Part shown: positions 49,403-58,323 of the stretch, one piece after another
Layout: the number at the start of each line of letters is the position of its first letter
Position numbering within the stretch: position 1 is the stretch's first letter
Position numbers and translations under genes: made by a program
The notes under the pieces: generated by a model
Told to the model about the DNA's origin: nothing
Databases searched by the model: none
The model's input: the letters and a program-made list of their open reading frames with translations, nothing else
Assembly: GCF_004114795.1 (NCBI RefSeq)
Contig: NZ_CP035311.1
Coordinates: 248,001 to 312,000 of the forward strand
Length of the DNA: 64,000 bases
Origin: Janthinobacterium sp. 17J80-10
Lineage (GTDB): Bacteria; Pseudomonadota; Gammaproteobacteria; Burkholderiales; Burkholderiaceae_D
Reading direction: 5' to 3'

Positions 49403-49896
49403 TCGCTTTATTCGCCGGTATGCAAGAAACGCTGTCGCTCTCTTGCACAAAACTTAAAAAATTAATTCCTGTTTAAGTAACCGTCCATAGAATGCAATAA
49501 AACAATTAAGAGTAACTAGGGAAGTTTGCGCCAGATCAAATTTCCTAAGGAGATACAGAACTATGCGAAAGTTGGCATTATGGCTATAATGTGCGCCGTA
49601 TTGACGCAGTGCACCATTGCAGGCTGATGCCGGCCCTTCGCTGCTCTGGGTTAATAACATTCTGTTGACACGTTTTGCGTGTCGGCCACCTCAAGGCTTC
49701 GCCAACCGGAAGCTATTGGTACTGAACCGGCACAACCGGTTTGGGCGCAGGACGTATTCAAATGTAAGAAAGTGTGGAATTGTCGGCAAAAAAATACGCT
49801 GCCACATTCCATGCGTTGACAGACCAGCAGGAATGCTGATCTTCTACACAATGCTTGCAATATATTGATTGATTCACCCCACCAAGAGGAAAGAAG
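49403..49896. other. Long leader region of the second liv operon
   Basis: Within this stretch AAGGAG (49547-49552) precedes an eight-codon frame MRKLALWL (49563-49589), whose stop overlaps ATG of a twelve-codon frame MCAVLTQCTIAG. Joined, they would resemble a signal peptide, so this may be a gene remnant or leader peptide. An inverted repeat AACCGG-CACAA-CCGGTT lies at 49725-49741. No complete gene seen. Confidence 0.4.
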
Positions 49897-51078
49897 ATGA
49901 TGAGACGTCACGTAGTATCCGCCCTGGCCATCATGTGCGCTGCCGCATCCGTGCAAGCCAAGGACATCAAGATCGCCCACATTTACTGCAAGACCGGTAT
50001 CCTGGAAGCTTACGCCAAGCAAACTCAGGTCGGCCTGCAACTGGGCCTGGAATACGCTACCAAGGGCACCAACGAAGTCAGCGGCAACAAGCTCGTGCTG
50101 ATCGACAAGGATGACCAGTGCAAGCCCGACGTCGGCAAGGCCCAGCTGACCGCCGCCTACCAGGATGACAAGGTCGACCTGGCTGTTGGCCCGACCCACT
50201 CGGGCGTGGCCCTGGCCATGCTGCCGATCGCTGAAGAATTCAAGAAGATCCTGCTGGTGGAGCCGGCCGTGGCCGACGCCATCACCGGTGAAAAGTGGAA
50301 CAAGTACATTTTCCGTACCGGCCGCAATTCTTCACAAGACGCCATCTCCAACGCCATTGCCATCGACAAGGCTGGCACCACCGTGGTGACCTTTGCGCCG
50401 GACTCGTCCTTCGGCCGCGACGGCATCAAGGCGTTCAAGGGCGCCATCAAGAATGCCAAGCTGGTGCATGAAGAATACGCGCCGCCAACTTCCACCGACT
50501 TCACCGCCAGCGCCCAGCGCATCATTGAAAAGCTCAAGGATGCACCAGGCCGCAAGATCATGTGGCTGGTGTGGGCAGGTGGCGGCGACCCGTTCGGCAA
50601 GTTTGCCGACATGAACCTCAAAGAGCGTTATGGCATCGAAATCTCCACCGGCGGCAACATCCTGCCGGCGATGGCTGCGTTCAAGAAGTTGCCAGGCATG
50701 GAAGGCGCGCTGTACTACTACTACGGCATCCCGAAGAACCCGGTCAACAACTGGTTGAACACCGAGCACTACAAGCGCTTCAAGACCCCGCCTGATTTCT
50801 TCACCGCCGGCGGCATGGCAGCAGGTATCGCCGTGGTTGAAGCCTTGAAGAAGACCGGTGGCGACACCAACACCGACAAGCTGATCGCAGCCATGGAAGG
50901 CCTGAGCTTCGATACGCCGAAGGGCAAGATGACTTTCCGCAAGGAAGACCATCAGGCAATGCAATCGATGTACCACTTCAAGATCAAGAACGACCCGGCA
51001 TTCGTCTGGGGCGTGCCTGAGCTGGTGCGCGAAATCAAGCCGGAAGAAATGGAAGTTCCTATCCGTAACAAGCGTTAA
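49897..51078 (+). CDS. Periplasmic substrate-binding protein of second Liv-type transporter
   Basis: A 393-residue type I binding protein with signal peptide (MMRRHVVSALAIMCAAASVQ, cleavage after VQA). The mature part begins KDIKIAHIYCKTGILEAYAK. It contains PTHSGVALAMLPIAEEFKK and FRTGRNSSQDAISNA, patterns of the COG0683 family. GAGGAAAG precedes the ATG. It is only distantly like the binding protein at 22486. Ligand unknown; the hydrolase at the end of the operon may point to an ester or amide rather than a free amino acid. Confidence 0.92.
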   Translation: MMRRHVVSALAIMCAAASVQAKDIKIAHIYCKTGILEAYAKQTQVGLQLGLEYATKGTNEVSGNKLVLIDKDDQCKPDVGKAQLTAAYQDDKVDLAVGPTHSGVALAMLPIAEEFKKILLVEPAVADAITGEKWNKYIFRTGRNSSQDAISNAIAIDKAGTTVVTFAPDSSFGRDGIKAFKGAIKNAKLVHEEYAPPTSTDFTASAQRIIEKLKDAPGRKIMWLVWAGGGDPFGKFADMNLKERYGIEISTGGNILPAMAAFKKLPGMEGALYYYYGIPKNPVNNWLNTEHYKRFKTPPDFFTAGGMAAGIAVVEALKKTGGDTNTDKLIAAMEGLSFDTPKGKMTFRKEDHQAMQSMYHFKIKNDPAFVWGVPELVREIKPEEMEVPIRNKR

Positions 51079-51093
51079 TCAAACGCTGCAAGC

Positions 51094-51143
51094 GCCCGCA
51101 ATCGCGGGCACATAACCGGGGCGGGCGGTATGCCTGCCCCGGT
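51094..51143 (+). terminator. Two hairpins between binding protein and ATPase genes
   Basis: GCCCGC-AATC-GCGGGC (51094-51109) and a 12-bp stem with one mismatch (51115-51126 with 51132-51143). A T run lies ten bases further on. They probably reduce read-through so that the binding protein is made in excess. Confidence 0.55.
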
Positions 51144-51173
51144 CATCACACAGATTTTTTAGCGGGGTTCTGC

Positions 51174-51980
51174 ATGTCTGTAAAAAAAATAGACCCGGCC
51201 GGCAGGAAAGCCGGTACTGTGTCGCTGGAGACGCGCGACTTGACCATCCGTTTCGGCGGTCACGTTGCAGTGAATTCGGTGTCTTGTGCCTTCAAGACGG
51301 GCACCCTGACCGCCATCGTCGGTCCGAACGGCGCCGGTAAAACGACGTATTTCAACCTGATTTCCGGTCAGCTGAATGCTTCAGCTGGCCAAGTGCTGCT
51401 AAACGGCAAAGATATCTCGCATCTGCAGGCTTCGGCCCGCATGCATGCCGGCCTTGGCCGCGCTTTCCAGCTCACCAGCCTGTTTCCGCGCCTGACCGTG
51501 CTGGAAAACGTTCGCCTGGCCTTGCAATCGCGCCGCCAGCTGGGCCTGGATATGTGGAATATCTGGAGCGACCACAAGGACCTGATCTCCCGCGCCGAGG
51601 AAGTCCTCGAAGCCGTCGCTCTGGCTGGCAAGCGCAACATCTATGCCGCGGCCCTGCCGCACGGCGACCAGCGCAAGCTGGAAGTGGGCATGCTGATGGC
51701 CCTGGATCCGACGGTTTACATGTTCGATGAACCGACCGCCGGCATGAGCGTCGATGAGGTACCGGTGATTCTGGACCTGATCCGCAACCTGAAAGCCCAG
51801 AGCGACAAGACCATCCTGCTGGTTGAGCACAAGATGGACGTGGTCCGCGAACTGGCCGACCGCATTATCGTGCTGCACAACGGCACCCTGATGGCCGATG
51901 GCGAACCGGAAGCCGTGATCGCCTCGCCTGTCGTCCAACAAGCCTATCTCGGTCTCGCGCCGGTTGGAGAAGCCGCATGA
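51174..51980 (+). CDS. livG: ABC transporter ATPase, LivG type
   Basis: A 268-residue ATPase. Walker A GPNGAGKTT, FQLTSLFPRLTVLENVRLALQ, the signature loop ALPHGDQRKLEVGM and Walker B VYMFDEPTAGMS are intact. It overlaps the next gene by four bases (ATGA type), showing coupled translation. Confidence 0.93.
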   Translation: MSVKKIDPAGRKAGTVSLETRDLTIRFGGHVAVNSVSCAFKTGTLTAIVGPNGAGKTTYFNLISGQLNASAGQVLLNGKDISHLQASARMHAGLGRAFQLTSLFPRLTVLENVRLALQSRRQLGLDMWNIWSDHKDLISRAEEVLEAVALAGKRNIYAAALPHGDQRKLEVGMLMALDPTVYMFDEPTAGMSVDEVPVILDLIRNLKAQSDKTILLVEHKMDVVRELADRIIVLHNGTLMADGEPEAVIASPVVQQAYLGLAPVGEAA

Positions 51981-52714
51981 ATGCCCCCCTCTTGAAACTC
52001 GAAGGCGTCAATACGCACATCGGGCCGTACCACATCCTGCACGGCGTCGACCTGCAGGTGCCGCGCGGCCAACTGACCATGCTGCTGGGCCGTAACGGCG
52101 CCGGCAAGTCCACCGCCCTGCGCACCATCATGGGTCTGTGGCCAGCCTCCAAGGGCAGCATCACGTTTGATGGCCAGGACATTACCAAGAAGGCCACGCC
52201 GGACATTTCCCAGTTGGGCATTGCTTACGTGCCGGAAAACATGGGGATTTTCTCGGACCTGACCGTGCGTGAAAACATGACCCTCGCAGCGCGCCATGCG
52301 AAGACGGCCGAAGACATCGACCAGAAGCGCCTGGAATGGATTTTTTCGCTGTTTCCGGCGATGAAAAAATTCTGGGAACATCCTGCAGGCAAGCTGTCGG
52401 GCGGCCAGAAGCAGATGCTGGCGGTTTCCCGCGCCATCGTCGAGCCGCGCAAGCTCTTGCTGATCGACGAACCCAGCAAGGGCCTGGCGCCGGCAATTAT
52501 CGCCAACATGATTTCGGCCTTCCGCGAACTGAAGCAAACCGATACCACGATCCTGCTGGTCGAACAGAACTTCAACTTTGCCAAGCAGCTGGGCGACACC
52601 GTGGCCGTCATGGACAACGGCAAAATCGTGCATCGCGGTCTGATGGCAGAACTGGCTGAAGACGAAGCGCTGCAGACGCAGCTGCTGGGTCTTTCCCTGA
52701 ACGCTCACCAATGA
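51977..52714 (+). CDS. livF: ABC transporter ATPase, LivF type
   Basis: A 245-residue ATPase with a standard Walker A GRNGAGKST, signature KLSGGQKQML, Walker B LLLIDEPSKGLAP and TILLVEQNFNFAKQ. Unlike the LivF at 23752, its P-loop lysine is conserved. It overlaps livG by four bases and is 7 bases before the permease gene. Confidence 0.93.
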   Translation: MNAPLLKLEGVNTHIGPYHILHGVDLQVPRGQLTMLLGRNGAGKSTALRTIMGLWPASKGSITFDGQDITKKATPDISQLGIAYVPENMGIFSDLTVRENMTLAARHAKTAEDIDQKRLEWIFSLFPAMKKFWEHPAGKLSGGQKQMLAVSRAIVEPRKLLLIDEPSKGLAPAIIANMISAFRELKQTDTTILLVEQNFNFAKQLGDTVAVMDNGKIVHRGLMAELAEDEALQTQLLGLSLNAHQ

Positions 52715-52721
52715 GGAAATC

Positions 52722-53753
52722 ATGAGCACAGCTGAACTCCCCATTGCAAAAAAAGCCGTCCAGACGGCTGCAATACCCAAAAAGCAGATCGACTGGATCC
52801 CGCTATTGCTAACCCCGGTGCTGGCATTGGCGGCTTTGCCGTTCATTAGCCCGTCGACCTGGCTCACCCTGACGATCGCCGGCCTGGCCATGGGCATGAT
52901 CATTTTCGTGATCGCCTCTGGCCTGACCCTGATCTTCGGCTTGATGGACGTGCTGAACTTCGGTCATGGCCTGTTCATTGCGTTGGGCGGCTATGTCGCC
53001 TATTCGGTATTGGGCCTTCTCTCCGACTGGGTCACCGCCGATAGCCTGATGCTCAACCTGGGCGCGCTCATGGCAGCCATTGCGGCCGCCATGGTGGTGT
53101 CCGGGATTGTCGGCTGGATATTCGAACGTGTTCTGGTGCGCCGCGTGTATGGCCTGCACTTGATGCAGATCCTCATCACCATGGGCGGTATGGTGGTCGG
53201 CGAGGAACTGATCAAGGTGGTCTGGGGTGCGGAACAAAAAGCCATGATGGTGCCAACGACCCTGCTGGGCGCTGGCGAATTCCTCGGCATCCCGTTCGAG
53301 AAGTATCGCGTCTTCGCCGTGGTCATCGGCCTGATCGTGTTTGCCGTCATGATGGTGGTGCTGAACCGCACCAAGGTCGGCTTGCTGATCCGCGCCGGCG
53401 TGCAGGACAGCGAGATGGTGGAAAGCCTGGGTTATCGCATCAAGACCCTGTTCGTCGGCGTGTTCGTCACCGGTACTGCCCTGGCAGGCCTGGGCGGCGT
53501 GTTGTGGGGACTCTACCAGCAAGGCTTGACGCCGCAGATGGGTGCGGGCGTGAACGTGCTGATTTTCATCGTGATCATTATCGGCGGCCTGGGTTCCACC
53601 GGTGGTTCTTTTGTCGGCGCCATGCTGGTCGGCCTGCTGGCAAACTACACCGGTTATCTGATGCCGAAAGTGGCTCTTGTTTCCAACATCCTGTTGATGG
53701 TCGCAATTCTCGTATGGCGTCCGAACGGTATTTATAAGGTGACCAACCGATGA
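52722..53753 (+). CDS. livH: ABC transporter permease, LivH type
   Basis: A 343-residue inner-membrane permease. The N-terminal extension of about 50 residues is polar; GLTLIFGLMDVLNFGHGLFIALGGYVAYS-like sequence marks the family (residues about 65-92) and GTALAGLGGVLWGLYQQGL the second conserved stretch. It overlaps livM by four bases. Confidence 0.92.
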   Translation: MSTAELPIAKKAVQTAAIPKKQIDWIPLLLTPVLALAALPFISPSTWLTLTIAGLAMGMIIFVIASGLTLIFGLMDVLNFGHGLFIALGGYVAYSVLGLLSDWVTADSLMLNLGALMAAIAAAMVVSGIVGWIFERVLVRRVYGLHLMQILITMGGMVVGEELIKVVWGAEQKAMMVPTTLLGAGEFLGIPFEKYRVFAVVIGLIVFAVMMVVLNRTKVGLLIRAGVQDSEMVESLGYRIKTLFVGVFVTGTALAGLGGVLWGLYQQGLTPQMGAGVNVLIFIVIIIGGLGSTGGSFVGAMLVGLLANYTGYLMPKVALVSNILLMVAILVWRPNGIYKVTNR

Positions 53754-54826
53754 TCTCGCGTCTTTTATCCTCCGATTTTCCGCGCAGCCGCGTGCTGACC
53801 GGATTGTTGATCCTGATTGTGCTGGGTCTGGCATTCGCGCCGTTCTTGTTCCCCGGAGCAAAGGCACTGAATGTCGCCGCCAAAATCCTGATCTTCATCG
53901 TGCTGGTGGCCAGCTTCGATTTGCTGCTTGGCTACACAGGTATTTTCTCCTTTGCCCATACCATGTTCTTCGGTATTGGCGCCTATGGCATTGCGATTGC
54001 AAGTACGCGTATGGGTGCCGGGTGGGACAGCCTGTTCATCGGCATGGGTGGCGCGCTCGCCCTGTCGCTGATTCTGTCGCTGGTCATTGGCTTGATGTCG
54101 CTGCGGGTACGGGCGCTGTTTTACGCCATGATCACCCTGGCCGTGGCCACCGCCTTCCTGACGCTGGCATCGCAAATGTCGGAAATCAGCGGTGGTGACG
54201 ATGGCTTGAACTTCAAGCTGCCGGATGTGTTCTCCCCGGGAACCAGCTTCCTGGACAATCCGGTGCTGGGCGTTGCCATCAACGGCCGCCTGCTGACCTA
54301 CTACGTCCTGTTCGTGATGGCAGTCGTGCTGTTCCTGGCAATGCTGCGTATCGTGAACTCGCCGTTCGGTCGCGTCCTGCAGGCCATCCGTGAAAATGAC
54401 TTCCGTGCCGAAGCCATTGGCTACCGTATCGTGATCTTCCGCATCTGGTCGAACATCCTGGGGGCGTTGTTTGCGACGCTGGCTGGATGCATGCTGGCGA
54501 TCTGGCTGCGCTACAACGGACCGGACACGTCCCTGTCCTTCGCCATCATGATCAACATCCTGTTGATTATCGTGATCGGCGGGATGGGCTCGATGTACGG
54601 TGCTGTTGCCGGTACGACGATCTTCCTGCTGGCAGAAAACTATCTGCAGGACTTGATGAAGGTGGTCAATACCGCAACGTCAGAGATCCCGTTCGTCTCG
54701 CACCTGTTCGATCCTGACCGCTGGATCCTCTGGCTGGGCGTGATGTTCATCCTGTCGGTGTACTTCCTGCCGATGGGGGTCGTTGGCAAGCTGCGCCTGC
54801 GTGCGCTGCGCATCGGCAAAAAGTAA
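53750..54826 (+). CDS. livM: ABC transporter permease, LivM type
   Basis: A 358-residue permease with about nine helices. Typical segments are GYTGIFSFAHTMFFGIGAYG and AIRENDFRAEAIGYRIVIFR. It is the last transporter gene of the operon; the hydrolase gene begins two bases after its stop. Confidence 0.92.
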   Translation: MISRLLSSDFPRSRVLTGLLILIVLGLAFAPFLFPGAKALNVAAKILIFIVLVASFDLLLGYTGIFSFAHTMFFGIGAYGIAIASTRMGAGWDSLFIGMGGALALSLILSLVIGLMSLRVRALFYAMITLAVATAFLTLASQMSEISGGDDGLNFKLPDVFSPGTSFLDNPVLGVAINGRLLTYYVLFVMAVVLFLAMLRIVNSPFGRVLQAIRENDFRAEAIGYRIVIFRIWSNILGALFATLAGCMLAIWLRYNGPDTSLSFAIMINILLIIVIGGMGSMYGAVAGTTIFLLAENYLQDLMKVVNTATSEIPFVSHLFDPDRWILWLGVMFILSVYFLPMGVVGKLRLRALRIGKK

Positions 54827-54828
54827 GC

Positions 54829-55665
54829 ATGCAGCCAAGTTCGCACTACCTGCGTTGCCAGGGCCGTGAAATCCACTATGTGGAGTGGGGTGACAGAAAT
54901 GCGCCGCCACTCATCATGTGGCACGGCCTGGCGCGCACCTGCCGGGATTTCGACGATCTCGCGCAGGCCTTGTGCGGCACTTACCGGATCATCGCGCCCG
55001 ATACCATCGGGCGCGGTTATTCCGAATGGAGTTCTGCGCCAGACCAGGAATACTGCCTGGCGTTCTACGCGCAAATTGCGCAATCCCTGTTTGACCAGCT
55101 CGGCATCGCGCAGGCGCGCTGGGTTGGCACCTCGATGGGCGGCGCCATCGGCACCCGTGCCGCAGCCACGACCCTCAAAGGCCGTATCAGTCACCTGGTA
55201 TTGAATGACAATGGCCCCATGCTCGCGCCCGAGGCGCTCGAGCGCATCAAGGCTTATGCCGGCAACCCGCCGCAATTCGATACCGTATCCGAACTCGAAG
55301 CTTACCTGCGCAAGGTCTACCTGCCATATGGCTGGCAAAGCGATGCGCAGTGGCGCCGCATGACGGAAACGTCGACGCGCCGACTGCCGAACGGCAAGAT
55401 CACCACGCATTACGATCCCGCCATGGTGCGCCAGTTCTTCGTGCACCCGACCGATTACCGCACCTGGGAATTCTACGACCAGCTCGACATGCCGACATTG
55501 GTCTTGCGCGGCGAGACGTCTGATCTCCTGCTGCAGGATGTGGTCGATGAAATGACCCGCCGCGGCCCGCGCGCGCAAGCAGCCATCATTCCCGATTGCG
55601 GCCATGCCCCGTGCCTGAACGTGCCGGCGCAAATCGAGATCGTGCGCGCCTTCCTCGCCAGCTAG
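54829..55665 (+). CDS. Alpha/beta hydrolase coupled to the second Liv-type operon
   Basis: A 278-residue hydrolase: oxyanion region MWHGLARTC, nucleophile GTSMGGAIG, late histidine CGHAPCLN, so the Ser-Asp-His triad is plausible. Its start lies two bases after livM, indicating that its product is made with the transporter. It is a homologue of the hydrolase at 35970-36809. The operon logic suggests that the imported compound, or a product of it, is cleaved here; which bond is cut cannot be inferred. Confidence 0.85.
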   Translation: MQPSSHYLRCQGREIHYVEWGDRNAPPLIMWHGLARTCRDFDDLAQALCGTYRIIAPDTIGRGYSEWSSAPDQEYCLAFYAQIAQSLFDQLGIAQARWVGTSMGGAIGTRAAATTLKGRISHLVLNDNGPMLAPEALERIKAYAGNPPQFDTVSELEAYLRKVYLPYGWQSDAQWRRMTETSTRRLPNGKITTHYDPAMVRQFFVHPTDYRTWEFYDQLDMPTLVLRGETSDLLLQDVVDEMTRRGPRAQAAIIPDCGHAPCLNVPAQIEIVRAFLAS

Positions 55666-56450
55666 GCGCCTTCGCCGTTCTTCACGTCTGCAAGCGTTTC
55701 TGCGCCAAATTGCGCCAGCAGCGCCAGCGCATTGGGCATTGCCGCACCTTCTGCCGTATTGTCGAAAATGCACCACACGGTTTTGCCGGCTTCCTGATAT
55801 CGCCGCAGTTCGCTTTCCAGGCGCAGCAGGAATTCTTGCGCATAGGAGGAACGGTACATGTGCGGCGATCCATGCAGCCGCACATAGACGGTGTGCGCAC
55901 CCTGCGCGACAAGGGGCACTTGCGCCACGGGAGGATCGGCGAGCACTTGTGCAACGCCAAATGACGCCAGGATGGCGCCTGCTTCCGGAGAAAACCAGCT
56001 GCGATGGCGCGCTTCGCACACCACTGCAGTGGCCGTTTGTTGCGTCAGTGACGTAAAAAAAGCTGCGGCGCTGCGCGGGTCAAACGGCAAGCCGGGGGGC
56101 AGCTGCACCAGCAGGCACCCCAGCTTGTCACCCAATTCCCCTGCTTCCTGGAGAAAGCGCGCTAACAACAGACCGGCATCCTGCAACCGCTGTTCATGCG
56201 TGATGGCGCGCGGCATTTTCACGGAAAACCGGAAAGCCTCGGGCACGCTGTCGCGCCAACGCCGGTAGGTATCGGGCCGATGCGGCCGGTAAAAGGCACT
56301 ATTGATTTCAACCGCCGGCAAAACCGCGGCATAGCGCGACAGATGGCTGCCGCTTTCGGGAAAATGCAGGCGCTGGGCACTGGCGATGCTCCAGCCGGCA
56401 CAGCCAATCAAAGGCGCATTGCGCCCCGCAGAAAACAATTGTGGTTCCAT
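55662..56450 (-). CDS. DUF72-family protein (YecE-like)
   Basis: A 262-residue TIM-barrel-like protein of the DUF72 family, function unknown. Family segments are IGCAGWSIAS, AVEINSAFYRPHRPDTYRRW, FSVKMPRAITHEQRL, VCEARHRSWF and VYVRLHG. It converges on the hydrolase gene with a four-base overlap of stops. Confidence 0.88.
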   Translation of the reverse strand: MEPQLFSAGRNAPLIGCAGWSIASAQRLHFPESGSHLSRYAAVLPAVEINSAFYRPHRPDTYRRWRDSVPEAFRFSVKMPRAITHEQRLQDAGLLLARFLQEAGELGDKLGCLLVQLPPGLPFDPRSAAAFFTSLTQQTATAVVCEARHRSWFSPEAGAILASFGVAQVLADPPVAQVPLVAQGAHTVYVRLHGSPHMYRSSYAQEFLLRLESELRRYQEAGKTVWCIFDNTAEGAAMPNALALLAQFGAETLADVKNGEGA

Positions 56451-56634
56451 CTTTTATCAAAGCATCAGGCGCACTGAAGCGGGCCCCAATTGGAGTCGGC
56501 AAGCAGAGCGGGGTTCACGGGGCAACTTGCAGAAACGCGTTCGGGGAGATGCTTGCCATTTAGAAACTGGTGGGCCACCTGCCGGCGCGCTTTGAGTTAC
56601 ACTCATAACCTGTAATAACAAGAGACTTGCCGCC

Positions 56635-57852
56635 ATGTGGATTGCCAAACGTGCCCCCGACCTGAAAACCGTCCTGATCGCCAGCGGCCTGGTGCTGACA
56701 CTGGCCATGGGCGTGCGCCATGGCTATGGTTTCTGGCTGCAGCCGATTTCGCAAGCCAATGGCTGGACACGTGAGACTTACTCACTCGCCATGGCGCTGC
56801 AAAACCTGATGTGGGGCGCTTTCGGTCCTTTGGCCGGCATGGTGATCGACCGCATCGGCACTGCCCGCGTGGTCATCGTCGGTGCGCTGCTGTATGCGGC
56901 AAGCCTCTTGTGGATGGCCCTGGTGACCCAGCCGACCCTGTTCGTGCTGGGTGCCGGCCTGCTCGGCGGCGCAGCCCTTGCCTGTACCGCTTTCGGCGCC
57001 GTCAGCGGCATTGTCGGGCGTGTTGCGCCAGCAGAAAAGCGCTCATTGGCCTTCGGCATTTCCGGCGCCGCCGGTTCCTTCGGCCAGTTTGCGTTGATGC
57101 CGATCGAGCAGCAACTCATTTCCGCCGCTGGCTGGCAAAATGCCTTTTACCTGCTGGCGGCCCTGCTGCTGCTAGTCATGCTGCCGACGGCCTGGTTCTT
57201 GCGCGAACCCGTCTATGACGACACCGGCGGCCATCAGCAAAGCATTGGCGAGGCGATCCGCGAAGCCTTTGCCTACAAGCCTTTCCTGATGCTCTTGGCA
57301 GGCTACTTCGTCTGCGGCTTCCAGCTGGTGTTCATCGGCGTGCACCTGCCGGCATACCTGAAGGACAAGGGCATGATGGATCCGAACGTGGCAGTGATTG
57401 CGCTGGCGCTGATCGGCCTGTTCAATATCTTCGGTTCCTACTATGCCGGCAAGCTGGGCGGCAGGCTGCCCAAGCGCTACTTGCTGTCCTCCATCTACAT
57501 CACCCGCTCGGTCGTCATTGCCCTGTTCCTGCTGGCCCCGCTGTCCTCGGTGTCGGTGTACGTGTTTGCCGCGGCAATGGGATTGTTGTGGCTGTCCACC
57601 GTGCCGCTGACCAATGGCGTGGTGGCTGGCATTTTCGGCGTGAAATACATGTCCATGCTGTCGGGCTTCGTGTTCTTTTCCCACCAGGTCGGCAGCTTCA
57701 TCGGGGTCTGGCTGGGCGGTTACTTGTTCACCAGGGAAGGCAGCTACAATACTGTCTGGATGATCACGATCGCACTGGGCCTCTTTGCCGCCGTGATCAA
57801 CTTGCCGATCAATGAAAAGCCGATTGCCCGCAAGCAGGTTGTTGCTGCCTGA
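56635..57852 (+). CDS. Major facilitator superfamily transporter (monocarboxylate-like)
   Basis: A 405-residue protein with about twelve helices. The start TLAMGVRHGYGFWLQPISQ and GWTRETYSLAMALQNLMWG resemble the oxalate/formate or monocarboxylate porter groups (RFAMGVR-like). The inter-domain loop is about residues 195-215. Substrate probably an organic acid; not certain. Monocistronic or with the following small genes. Confidence 0.85.
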   Translation: MWIAKRAPDLKTVLIASGLVLTLAMGVRHGYGFWLQPISQANGWTRETYSLAMALQNLMWGAFGPLAGMVIDRIGTARVVIVGALLYAASLLWMALVTQPTLFVLGAGLLGGAALACTAFGAVSGIVGRVAPAEKRSLAFGISGAAGSFGQFALMPIEQQLISAAGWQNAFYLLAALLLLVMLPTAWFLREPVYDDTGGHQQSIGEAIREAFAYKPFLMLLAGYFVCGFQLVFIGVHLPAYLKDKGMMDPNVAVIALALIGLFNIFGSYYAGKLGGRLPKRYLLSSIYITRSVVIALFLLAPLSSVSVYVFAAAMGLLWLSTVPLTNGVVAGIFGVKYMSMLSGFVFFSHQVGSFIGVWLGGYLFTREGSYNTVWMITIALGLFAAVINLPINEKPIARKQVVAA

Positions 57853-57888
57853 AGCGGCCGGCGGCCCTGGCGTCAGACGGAGGCTCGG

Positions 57889-58038
57889 ATGGAACAACCA
57901 CTGAATCACCCGGCGAGCCGACTGCGCCGCATTGCCGGCGCCATGCTCCTGGCCGCCGTGCTGGCTGCCGTGTTCATGGCTTACCTGCAGCCCTCGTTCG
58001 TGGTGGATCTGGCCAACCGCATCACCCTGTGCACTTAG
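57889..58038 (+). CDS. Small single-pass membrane protein (49 residues)
   Basis: ATG at 57889 lies five bases after GGAGG, an excellent ribosome-binding site. The product has a membrane helix (GAMLLAAVLAAVFMAYL, about residues 17-33) and a short tail PSFVVDLANRITLCT. Stop TAG at 58036. It lies 36 bases after the transporter gene and 40 before a DUF3717 gene, all in one direction. Function unknown. Confidence 0.7.
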   Translation: MEQPLNHPASRLRRIAGAMLLAAVLAAVFMAYLQPSFVVDLANRITLCT

Positions 58039-58078
58039 CCGCAGGTCTTTCCCCTCCTTGCGGAATGTATTGAATACC

Positions 58079-58315
58079 ATGGAAATAACGCTCATCGAGC
58101 TGGAGCAGGCGATCAATTACTGGCGTGCGCGCAAACCCGCGACAGGGGAAGAATGCGCCCTCTCGCCCGAAGTCAATGCCCTGGCGACGGTGTATGCCTT
58201 GATGATTTTTCACCGCACCCACAGCTTTTCGCTGGCCACGCTGGATTTTGTCCCGCGCCAACTCATCGAAGCCTTCCTCGCCCGGCCTGCTGCAACCGCA
58301 GGCGTTAGCGCGTAA
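58079..58315 (+). CDS. DUF3717 family protein
   Basis: A 78-residue protein starting MEITLIELEQAINYWR, the signature of DUF3717, a small family known mainly from Burkholderiales. It has no membrane segment. The longer frame from 57932 overlaps the preceding small gene and is rejected. Function unknown. It converges on the radical SAM gene. Confidence 0.85.
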   Translation: MEITLIELEQAINYWRARKPATGEECALSPEVNALATVYALMIFHRTHSFSLATLDFVPRQLIEAFLARPAATAGVSA

Positions 58316-58323
58316 GCAAGCGC

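Noticed and set aside
46554-49448. 964-codon minus-strand frame
   Set aside because: Antisense shadow of the topoisomerase III gene; composition is typical of mirrored high-GC coding sequence.
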